This document shows, piece by piece, positions 1-5,206 of a stretch of 8,683 bases of DNA (positions are counted from its first letter, which is position 1; every line of letters begins with the position of its first letter). The position numbers were made by a program, and so were the translations under genes. A model generated the notes under the pieces. The model did no database searches. It had not been told where the DNA came from and was given only the letters and a program-made list of their open reading frames with translations. Location: positions 1-8,683 of the forward strand of contig DBHI01000003.1 in the NCBI GenBank assembly GCA_002296125.1, read 5' to 3'. This DNA is from Anaerolineales bacterium UBA832 (lineage in GTDB: Bacteria; Chloroflexota; Anaerolineae; Anaerolineales; UBA11657).

Positions 1-1
1 A

Positions 2-388
2 TTAGTTTGTGGAATGGTTCCATATGGACGCAATCTTTCTACTAATTGTTCAGGTATAGAATTGATTGAAGAAGATTTAAGTTACACAAACTTGGAAGAG
101 TTTGATTTAAGTAAGGCTAATTTACAAAAGGCTGATTTGTCTTATGCTAATCTGAGGGGGGCGGACTTGAGTGAGGCCAGTTTACAGGGAGCCAACTTAA
201 GAGGAGCTGATCTGACTGGTGCGTATTTAAATAGAACAAATCTCCAAGGTGCAGATTTGGATGGTGCGGCGTTAGAATATGTTGACTTGAGTACGTCTAT
301 CTATAATGAAGAAACAATATGGACTAAAGGGTTTTCACCAAATAGCGCTTCAAATTTGGAGGAGTCTTATGGTAATATTTTGGATTAA
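2..388 (+). CDS. pentapeptide-repeat protein, probably 5'-truncated by the window edge
   Basis: Counted from the first in-window ATG (position 14), residues 21-95 form fifteen consecutive pentapeptide units of the A(D/N)LXX type (DLSYT, NLEEF, DLSKA, NLQKA and so on). These should fold as a right-handed quadrilateral beta-helix of almost four coils. The 29-residue tail contains YNEETIW and GFSP, resembling the tail of the second pentapeptide protein at 7150-7455. The reading frame is open to the window edge, and no ribosome-binding site precedes the ATG at 14 (only GGA directly against it), so the true start probably lies to the left. Pentapeptide proteins have varied roles; some mimic DNA and protect gyrase, but most are uncharacterised, and nothing here points to a substrate. 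It converges on the next gene with only 6 bp between the stop codons. The family call is firm; the function is unknown. Confidence 0.85.
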   Translation, partial: LVCGMVPYGRNLSTNCSGIELIEEDLSYTNLEEFDLSKANLQKADLSYANLRGADLSEASLQGANLRGADLTGAYLNRTNLQGADLDGAALEYVDLSTSIYNEETIWTKGFSPNSASNLEESYGNILD

Positions 389-394
389 GATTGC

Positions 395-856
395 TTAGAG
401 ATTTTGATCATTGGTGTTTGAACGATTTGTAAGTAGATCGTTATTAAAGTTGTGGTATGCAGTGCGAATTAGTCCGTTTATATCGCGTAGACTAGAGTAG
501 TCATCCATGTCTGATATTTCTGTTAGAATGTTTCTTTGATGACAATAATTTATAAAATTACCTCCATCTCTTACTAATTGCATAAGTTTTGGATGGTAAT
601 CGAAATCTGTTTTTTGAGTGTTTTCAGATTGTAGATATCCGTAGATAGTCCCAGCTGTTTCAGTGCCTGTATCTGAATCAGGTTCGAGGGTTATGTATCC
701 TATGGAGTGACTCAATGTTGAAACTTCCCATTTGTGTAAACTATCTGAGTCCCAATCGTGATCAGACCTGATGTCAGATTGATTTTCGAGGAAAAAATCC
801 AGAACAAAAGATATAAATTTTGGGTTGATATTATTCCATGTCTTGTAAATTGGCAT
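395..856 (-). CDS. hypothetical acidic protein, 153 aa
   Basis: I do not recognise this protein. From the ATG at 856 it begins MPIYKTWNNI and is rich in Asp, Ser and Asn. It shows no signal peptide or membrane segment, so it is probably a soluble cytoplasmic protein. A helical stretch near the N-terminus (FVLDFFLEN) and an aromatic region (IGYITLEP, IYGYLQ) suggest an ordered globular domain. The C-terminal fifteen residues are Asn-rich and look disordered. An upstream in-frame TTG at 880 would add eight residues. I preferred the ATG because a -35/-10 pair (886-891, 863-868) places the probable transcription start at or next to it, and neither start has a Shine-Dalgarno site. The gene converges with the pentapeptide gene and diverges from the cupin. 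It could be a lineage-specific gene; codon use does not differ obviously from its neighbours. Confidence 0.6.
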   Translation of the reverse strand: MPIYKTWNNINPKFISFVLDFFLENQSDIRSDHDWDSDSLHKWEVSTLSHSIGYITLEPDSDTGTETAGTIYGYLQSENTQKTDFDYHPKLMQLVRDGGNFINYCHQRNILTEISDMDDYSSLRDINGLIRTAYHNFNNDLLTNRSNTNDQNL

Positions 857-862
857 AATATT

Positions 863-891
863 AATATACGCTAAATGCAATTGTAATACAA
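863..891 (-). promoter_or_regulatory. candidate promoter, possibly leaderless, for the 395-856 gene
   Basis: Read on the minus strand, TTGTAT (891-886) and TATATT (868-863) are separated by exactly 17 nt. The -10 box matches the consensus at five of six positions; the -35 box is weak. The -10 ends only 6 nt before the ATG at 856, so a transcript starting about 7 nt downstream would begin at or beside the start codon. No Shine-Dalgarno site is present, which fits a leaderless mRNA. In AT-rich DNA such matches also arise by chance. Confidence 0.35.
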
Positions 892-943
892 GTGCATTAT
901 GACTTACGTATTCTTTGATTTATTACCTTTACATTTGTGTAGT

Positions 944-973
944 TTGCATATGTTTGTATTGTCATGCTACAAT
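944..973 (+). promoter_or_regulatory. candidate promoter for the small RNA at 980-1033
   Basis: TTGCAT (944-949) and TACAAT (968-973) are spaced by 18 nt on the plus strand. TACAAT matches the -10 consensus at five of six positions. Transcription would begin near 980, directly before the two hairpins. The -35 match is poor, so this is a modest call. Confidence 0.35.
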
Positions 974-979
974 CTACTA

Positions 980-1033
980 ACATCCACCAGATGTTTTGAG
1001 AAAATCTCGGGTCGCCGCTCGGGATTTTCTTTT
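980..1033 (+). ncRNA. candidate small RNA or leader of about 54 nt ending in a terminator
   Basis: Two adjacent hairpins follow the promoter-like pair at 944-973. The first is a perfect 6-bp stem, AACATC with GATGTT (979-984 and 990-995), around the loop CACCA. The second is the intrinsic terminator at 999-1030. No open reading frame fits between promoter and terminator. The piece could be an independent small RNA or an aborted leader of the cupin transcript. It resembles no RNA family I can name; CCACCA at 984-989 recalls a tRNA end, but there is no T-loop or cloverleaf. The assignment is inferred from structure alone. Confidence 0.35.
999..1033 (+). terminator. intrinsic terminator, plus-strand direction
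   Basis: The arms 999-1012 and 1017-1030 pair over 14 positions (eleven Watson-Crick, three G-U) around the loop CGCC. The outer eight pairs are perfect (AGAAAATC with GATTTTCT). The 3' arm runs into a T-rich tail, TTTTCTTTT at 1025-1033. Read on the minus strand there is no U-tract, so it acts on plus-strand transcripts. The only plus-strand gene before it is the pentapeptide gene ending at 388, 610 bp upstream, so it stops either a small RNA or a long read-through transcript. Confidence 0.75.
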
Positions 1034-1144
1034 GAATGAGACACGCTATCTATAGTGATTGAAAGGAACAAAAGTCTGTGTTGTTAAAATAATAACTGGT
1101 ATCATCTTGTGTAGATTGGTTGAATTAAATAAAGGAGAGTCACT

Positions 1145-1477
1145 GTGAGTAATTTTTTAAATTATGTTGATCTAATTGGAACTAATCCTGAGAAGGTATT
1201 TAAGGCTGAGTTATTTGAAAGTGATAAGATATTAGTTGGCATAAATTGTTTGACTCCTGATCAAACACAAGATGTACACATACATTCAGATCAAGATAAA
1301 TTCTACTTTGTTATTAAGGGATCAGGAGAATTTATTGTGGGTAATGATGTTCAGCAGGCTGGTTCTGGTTGTGTCGTTTGGGCTGAATCAGGAGTGCCGC
1401 ATGGAGTAAAAAATACTAGTGACCAACTTCTAGTTTTATTGGTTGGTATTGCTCCAGCACCACAAAAGAAAAAATAG
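1145..1477 (+). CDS. small single-domain cupin protein, 110 aa
   Basis: This is a compact cupin beta-barrel filling the whole protein. Motif 1 is H45-x-H47, then four residues, then K52, then six residues to G59 (HIHSDQDKFYFVIKG). Motif 2 is G75 to N90 with H86 (ESGVPHGVKN). The two His of motif 1 and His86 would bind a metal ion, but the usual motif-1 glutamate is a lysine here with Asp51 beside it, so metal binding may be altered. The protein ends in PQKKK. Translation starts at GTG 1145, supported by AGGAG at 1133-1137 with 7-nt spacing. Small cupins include dioxygenases, isomerases and sugar- or ligand-binding proteins, and the sequence does not separate these. The gene is monocistronic, converging on the SGNH hydrolase. 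A TTGAAA at 1059-1064 could be a -35 box, but it lacks a well-spaced partner. Confidence 0.88.
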   Translation: MSNFLNYVDLIGTNPEKVFKAELFESDKILVGINCLTPDQTQDVHIHSDQDKFYFVIKGSGEFIVGNDVQQAGSGCVVWAESGVPHGVKNTSDQLLVLLVGIAPAPQKKK

Positions 1478-1530
1478 TAATTTTTACAGCTGAATGGAGC
1501 GTAGATGTGGTTGTATTATTTTCTGTATTT

Positions 1531-2943
1531 CTAGTTGGTGTTTTTGAGATAGTTATGGAGGAATTTTGCAAATACTTCATGCCCTCGAGCGCTTAGATGA
1601 CTATCGTTTAGTGACCTGTAAAGAAAAGGTGTTTGAGAGGCTGCTTCTGTTAGGTAATTACGTGGGTCAGCAAATTGTATATTTAGATCTTTTGCTATTT
1701 GATGTAGGTCTTTAGCCCAGCTAGGGTTATTTGTATCAGACTGATACAAACTATGAAACATTTCTTTGTTTTGTCTTATATAAGGGTAGTATATTTCAGA
1801 TGGATGCGGTAAATATGTTAGGATAACTGTACTGTTTATCGACTTAGCAAGTTTATTTATCTCTTGAAGTGTGTTAAGGCCAAGTGTTCGGCATGGATCT
1901 GAACACATTGGCGGTGCAGATTGGAGTTCTTCTGAGAATATCAGTTCTGTTTGTTTAGAGTCTAAGAAAAAACTAGCTTTTTGAGTAAGATTCGTATTTC
2001 TAACTTTGATTGTTTTGTGGGACGTGCTAATCCATGCGTCGATATATGCACATGTGTTGCAGTATTCTAATATTAATGAAGCTAATAAGTTAGTAGGCCA
2101 TTCAAATGACAAGTTACTTGTATATAATAAATGATAATCTTGGCTAGATTTTCCGTTTTTATCTAATAAGTTATAGGTGTATGCGTTATCAAAGTCATTA
2201 TGAAACAGAGTTATAATTATGTGGGTCGGGCTTTTACTTATTCCGAAATCTTTAAATGATTTGAGATACATTTGTGGGCCATGCCCAGGTATAGAGAGGT
2301 TTAGGGTTTGTTTTCTAGATACTTCTTTAAATATTTCAGGGAAAGGTTTGCTGTATCCTGCGCCAAATGTGCCAGAGTCTCCTAAGAAAACATAAGGTAT
2401 ATGTGAGTTTTCAGAGTAGGTACCATATTGATTCTTGAAACCTATTTCATCAATATTGAGCAGATGTTCTGTTAAGCCATCAAATGTTTCTACTTTTTGG
2501 TGATAACTAATACCAGGTTTATTTTTAAAATAGAGTCCATCAAATACAAATCGATCATTTACAGTTTCAATGTAATCTGAGTTAATGTGATTTACTGATC
2601 TGATATAGAGAGAAGTTCTCTTGTCCATGCTTGCTACTAAATTTGAATTTCTGACTAACCATAATGGTTTGAAGATTAGTAATAATTCTATGGTTATTAT
2701 GCAAATCAGTATGCTTAGTAGAGTTACAGTTATGTTAATCAGTGTAGTTTGTTCTAGAAGTAATCCAAATAATAAGCAGAATAATGATAACGTTAGTAAT
2801 GAGTAAATTAATATTGCGTATCGACTTGAATAACCATCAGACATGCTTGTTGATACATGTTGAAATGAATATATTGTTAGGATCAGTAAAATCAATCCAG
2901 ATAATATATAGATACGGTTTAGTAATGATTTACTACTTAAAAT
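1531..2943 (-). CDS. membrane-anchored SGNH/GDSL-family hydrolase, probable ATT start
   Basis: In 470-aa numbering from the proposed ATT start, residues 11-28, 42-63 and about 68-92 are hydrophobic membrane segments, followed by an SGNH catalytic domain. Block I is FLGDSGTFGAGY with Ser190 as nucleophile, block II is the glycine of LSIPGHGP, block III is the asparagine of FHNDFDN (Asn249), and block V is NDSHLSARGHEVFA with Asp447 and His449. This membrane-plus-SGNH arrangement is typical of proteins acting on acyl or acetyl esters of surface glycans or lipids, similar in style to AlgX/AlgJ-like proteins. The substrate is unknown. The only standard start, TTG at 2895, lacks a ribosome site and cuts into the first membrane segment. 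ATT at 2943 follows GAGGAG (2958-2953) by 9 nt and adds a basic N-terminus. The gene lies 39 nt after yaaA on the same strand and so is probably cotranscribed with it. Confidence 0.82.
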   Translation of the reverse strand: MLSSKSLLNRIYILSGLILLILTIYSFQHVSTSMSDGYSSRYAILIYSLLTLSLFCLLFGLLLEQTTLINITVTLLSILICIITIELLLIFKPLWLVRNSNLVASMDKRTSLYIRSVNHINSDYIETVNDRFVFDGLYFKNKPGISYHQKVETFDGLTEHLLNIDEIGFKNQYGTYSENSHIPYVFLGDSGTFGAGYSKPFPEIFKEVSRKQTLNLSIPGHGPQMYLKSFKDFGISKSPTHIIITLFHNDFDNAYTYNLLDKNGKSSQDYHLLYTSNLSFEWPTNLLASLILEYCNTCAYIDAWISTSHKTIKVRNTNLTQKASFFLDSKQTELIFSEELQSAPPMCSDPCRTLGLNTLQEINKLAKSINSTVILTYLPHPSEIYYPYIRQNKEMFHSLYQSDTNNPSWAKDLHQIAKDLNIQFADPRNYLTEAASQTPFLYRSLNDSHLSARGHEVFAKFLHNYLKNTN

Positions 2944-2952
2944 TGATTTATA

Positions 2953-2958
2953 CTCCTC
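2953..2958 (-). promoter_or_regulatory. Shine-Dalgarno site that supports an ATT start for the SGNH gene
   Basis: The minus strand reads AAGAGGAG in the short gap after the yaaA stop codon. GAGGAG sits 9 nt before ATT at 2943-2941. No ATG or GTG occurs in any frame on this strand between the site and 2895, so this ribosome site has no conventional start codon to serve. Confidence 0.6.
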
Positions 2959-2982
2959 TTGAGTTGGTGTTAGTTGATTGTG

Positions 2983-3735
2983 TTAGTCTCTTACATAAAC
3001 CCAACTTGAGCTATCAGAAAGTGTCTGATTGTATTGATAACCATCATCTGAAAAGTCTTTAAGTGATTCACTGTCAGTCAAACGGTTTCTAATTATGTAG
3101 TTAATCATTAATCCTCTTGCTCGCTTTGCATAAACAGCAATGATTTTATAAGTACCGTTCTTTTTTTCTTTAAAAGCGATATTCAGCACTTGGGCTTTAA
3201 GTGCATTTTTCTTAATGGCTTTGGTGTATTCGTTAGATGCTAAATTAACAATCAATTCTTCTTCATCTTCATTTAGGGCTTTGCTAATGTCAGTTCCCCA
3301 AAAATCATACAGGTTGTTTCCATGGTTATTATTGAGTTTTGTCCCCATCTCTAAGCGATAGGGTTGTATCAGGTCAAGTGGTCTAAGTACACCATAAAGT
3401 CCTGAAAGTATACGTACATGTTTTTGTGCAAAAGCAAGGTCTTTGACAGAAAATGAGGAGGCGTTAATTCCATTGTATACGTCTCCTTTAAAAGATAAGA
3501 ATGCTTGCTTAGCATTGTCTAGTGAAAAAGGTGTTTTGAATGCTTGGAATCGGTCAAAATTGAGTTTAGATAAATTTTCACTGAGAGACATAAGTTCTGA
3601 TATTTGTCTTTCAGTCTTGGTTTGTAATATATCAACTAATTCTTGCGTGCGATTAAGCTGTCGAGACTGTGTATAGGAGGCTATATCACATTGTGAAAAA
3701 TCTTGAGTTTTGGAAGGTGAAATTATTGCTAACAT
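2983..3735 (-). CDS. yaaA: YaaA family protein (DUF328, peroxide stress response), 250 aa
   Basis: The protein matches the YaaA family over its full length. It shows the N-terminal MLAIISPSKTQDF, GDVYNG (84-89), the long core SGLYGVLRPLDLIQPYRLEMG (111-131), LYDFWG (142-147), NLASNEY (164-170) and a conserved AKRARGLM..YII block near 203-215. In E. coli YaaA lowers free iron and limits oxidative damage during peroxide stress; the fold binds DNA in vitro, and the mechanism is unsettled. At 250 aa it is close to the usual length of about 258. The ATG at 3735 was chosen because family members start just here, because GGAG lies 11 nt upstream, and because an upstream GTG at 3777 directly abuts a promoter -10 box. 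It lies 123 nt after the ATP-grasp gene, with its own promoter, and leads into the SGNH gene. Confidence 0.93.
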   Translation of the reverse strand: MLAIISPSKTQDFSQCDIASYTQSRQLNRTQELVDILQTKTERQISELMSLSENLSKLNFDRFQAFKTPFSLDNAKQAFLSFKGDVYNGINASSFSVKDLAFAQKHVRILSGLYGVLRPLDLIQPYRLEMGTKLNNNHGNNLYDFWGTDISKALNEDEEELIVNLASNEYTKAIKKNALKAQVLNIAFKEKKNGTYKIIAVYAKRARGLMINYIIRNRLTDSESLKDFSDDGYQYNQTLSDSSSWVYVRD

Positions 3736-3768
3736 TTTATTATCTACTCCATCTTCTGATATATTGTT

Positions 3769-3797
3769 ACTATACACCCGGTCCTTACGGTAAGCAA
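3769..3797 (-). promoter_or_regulatory. candidate yaaA promoter with embedded palindrome
   Basis: On the minus strand, TTGCTT (3797-3792) and TATAGT (3774-3769) are separated by 17 nt; the -10 box matches at five of six positions. The perfect 11-bp palindrome CTTACGGTAAG (3784-3794) lies in the spacer and overlaps the -35 box, where a bound repressor would block polymerase. The -10 box directly abuts the GTG at 3777-3775, and the transcript would start downstream of that codon, so the GTG cannot begin the protein. Confidence 0.45.
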
Positions 3798-3858
3798 GTT
3801 TTACTAGTGTCAGGTTATTATAAATACTTGTAGTTGAAATATTAAGTATGTTGTTTAT

Positions 3859-4818
3859 CTAATACTGTTCTAAACCTGACTTTTGTACTAGAAAGTCAAC
3901 TAATTTATGGAAAGGGTCAAATCCTATGACGTTTTGAGCATCAGCGACAAAGTTAGAGCATGCATTTATATCATAGTAATAGATTTCTCCATCTCGTTCA
4001 TTTACTAAATATTCCACACCGCCAACGTCTATATGCGCTGCCTTAGTAATTTCTTCTACTGTATTGATTACATCTGGTGGAGGAATGTAAGCTTCTACTA
4101 ATGCTTTTCTACCAGAGACGCCATCGTCTAAGTTGTTTTGGTTGTTATTTGATGGTAAATCACAATAATCGGCAGGACAGAGATTAAAGGTTTGTTCCGA
4201 TTCAAGATGTAGACGAATGGCATATAAATATTTGCCGTTTAGTATTTCTACGCGCACTATACTGTTACCTCGGGCCGGAAGATATTCTTGTACTAGAGCT
4301 ATGTGGTCAATTCCTAATTCTATATGACCATCTGCAACAGCGCTGTTCAATTCTTTGGGAGTGGAGAATTTTTGTATTCCAGAGCCACTACCACCAATGT
4401 TAGGCTTAGTAATAACGGGATATGTTAGGCTATTGAGGTTTGTTGCCTGTGATGCATGATTGATTACGATGCTTTTGGGATATCTTATGCCAAGATTTTC
4501 AAACAGATTTAGCTGCTGTGATTTGGAGAATTCGTATACGTATGCGTTATATCCATTAATAACTTGGGCACCAATATCCTTCAAATAAGCCATATAGTCT
4601 AGACTATAAAATATTGCGTTTTTATGTCCGCGAGTGTGTGCAGACGGACTCATTCTGTTAAGTATAAGTGCATAAGGACTGCTGCGTTCAGTAGGATCAA
4701 AATAATGTTCGTGTGATATTAGGTGATCGTACGGTATTTGACGTTTATCAAGCTCAGTAAACATGGGCTTGAACCATTCAGGGTGTTCGTAAAATACCGC
4801 TATTTTTCTGTTAGTCAT
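3859..4818 (-). CDS. RimK-like ATP-grasp carboxylate-amine ligase, 319 aa
   Basis: This is an ATP-grasp enzyme of the RimK/glutathione-synthase type, expected to join a carboxylate to an amine through an acyl-phosphate. Residues 1-100 form the N-terminal domain (FYEHPEWF, NRMSPSAHTRGH). Lys138 in ITKPNIGGSGSGI (136-148) and the glycine loop contact ATP; QEYLP follows at 177-181. The metal ligands are in GGVEYLVNERDGEIYYYDIN (266-285), with Asp283 and Asn285 of DINACSNF. The usual C-terminal E-x-N is D-x-N here, a conservative change. The substrate cannot be read from the sequence: amino-acid, peptide and cofactor ligases share this fold. The start is secure, with AAGGAG 6 nt before the ATG. 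It is first in a minus-strand series with yaaA and the SGNH hydrolase, although yaaA has a candidate promoter of its own. A large palindrome (4882-4922) lies upstream. Confidence 0.87.
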   Translation of the reverse strand: MTNRKIAVFYEHPEWFKPMFTELDKRQIPYDHLISHEHYFDPTERSSPYALILNRMSPSAHTRGHKNAIFYSLDYMAYLKDIGAQVINGYNAYVYEFSKSQQLNLFENLGIRYPKSIVINHASQATNLNSLTYPVITKPNIGGSGSGIQKFSTPKELNSAVADGHIELGIDHIALVQEYLPARGNSIVRVEILNGKYLYAIRLHLESEQTFNLCPADYCDLPSNNNQNNLDDGVSGRKALVEAYIPPPDVINTVEEITKAAHIDVGGVEYLVNERDGEIYYYDINACSNFVADAQNVIGFDPFHKLVDFLVQKSGLEQY

Positions 4819-4838
4819 TTAAGTCTCCTTGTTTGCTG

Positions 4839-4858
4839 TACTGCAATTCATACTGCAA
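4839..4858. repeat. 8-bp direct repeat TACTGCAA, 12-bp period
   Basis: TACTGCAA occurs at 4839-4846 and again at 4851-4858, so the two copies start 12 bp apart. They lie in the presumed 5' region of the ATP-grasp gene, 21-40 bp before its start codon. Close direct repeats of this size can be regulator half-sites, but the period is not a full helical turn and chance is possible. Confidence 0.4.
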
Positions 4859-4881
4859 CGAATTTGAATACAAGCATTTTT

Positions 4882-4922
4882 GTTTTAGCATGTAAATACT
4901 AACAGTATTTACATGCTAAAAC
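4882..4922. repeat. 19-bp perfect palindrome with 3-bp centre
   Basis: The arms GTTTTAGCATGTAAATACT (4882-4900) and its exact reverse complement (4904-4922) flank the centre AAC. Thirty-eight paired bases without a mismatch are far beyond chance. No gene ends nearby and no U-tract follows on either strand, so it is not an ordinary terminator. TTTACA occurs in each arm, once per strand. On the minus strand it is followed after 18 nt by TGTATT, a possible promoter for the ATP-grasp gene. It may be an operator, an RNA hairpin in a leader, or a small palindromic repeat unit. Confidence 0.85.
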
Positions 4923-5000
4923 TAGACAGTTTAAGAGGTAGTACAAATTTTCAGTATAAGACAATTAGCTTTCTCTATGTAGCTTGTAAATATATATATT

Positions 5001-5083
5001 AGTTCTGTACTAACTTGGTTGGTTTTATGTTGATGGGATTGTGATTATCTTTTCCTACGTATAGCTTATGTCTGTACAGAACT
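5001..5083 (+). other. 10-bp inverted repeat possibly closing a structured leader
   Basis: AGTTCTGTAC (5001-5010) and GTACAGAACT (5074-5083) are exact reverse complements 63 nt apart, and the second overlaps the self-palindrome TCTGTACAGA (5071-5080). If transcribed, they would close a hairpin of about 83 nt upstream of the cyclo-ligase gene. Alternatively, they are two copies of a regulator site in opposite orientation. The interior shows no family signature that I recognise. Confidence 0.4.
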
Positions 5084-5192
5084 CTCAAATGTTCAGGATC
5101 ATAGTTTTTATTTGTTTAAAAATATTATACAATGATGCTATTACGCAGACAATAGATTTCTGTAATCAGGACTAGTAAAATTTAGATATTTT

Positions 5193-5200
5193 AGGAGGTG
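5193..5200 (+). promoter_or_regulatory. Shine-Dalgarno site fixing the cyclo-ligase start
   Basis: AGGAGGTG is a near-perfect anti-16S match, 6 nt before ATG 5207. The in-frame GTG at 5198-5200 is part of this site and so is not the start codon. Confidence 0.85.
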
Positions 5201-5206
5201 ATATGT

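Larger units (their letters stand above)
4819..5206. other. 388-bp divergent intergenic region between ATP-grasp and cyclo-ligase genes
   Basis: No open reading frame with a ribosome site is visible here. In order it holds the ATP-grasp ribosome site (4825-4830), an 8-bp direct repeat (4839-4858), a 19-bp palindrome (4882-4922), a 10-bp inverted repeat (5001-5010 with 5074-5083), an AT-rich stretch with a possible plus-strand -10 TACAAT near 5128-5134, and the cyclo-ligase ribosome site. It must contain promoters for both flanking genes. Nothing matches the folate (THF) or ZTP riboswitches sometimes found before folate genes. Confidence 0.7.

Noticed and set aside
960..995. tRNA or tmRNA 3' end at TCCACCA
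   Set aside because: No T-loop, cloverleaf or acceptor-stem partner could be found upstream; CCACCA is simply the loop of a short hairpin.
2983..2985. Stop-codon read-through making a YaaA-SGNH fusion
   Set aside because: The two genes share a frame across TAA, but a ribosome site in the gap and a complete YaaA C-terminus make separate genes the simpler reading.
2784..3062. 92-codon plus-strand open frame across the yaaA/SGNH junction
   Set aside because: It is antisense to the yaaA 3' end and the SGNH N-terminal region, with no ribosome site and no recognisable domain.
3775..3777. GTG as start of yaaA, adding 14 residues
   Set aside because: The added residues do not resemble the family N-terminus, and the codon directly abuts the probable -10 box, upstream of the predicted transcript start.
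4923..5192. THF or ZTP riboswitch before the folate gene
   Set aside because: The expected conserved core sequences are not present in this stretch.
5198..5200. GTG as start of the cyclo-ligase gene
   Set aside because: The GTG is the last part of the AGGAGGTG ribosome site; ATG at 5207 has ideal spacing.
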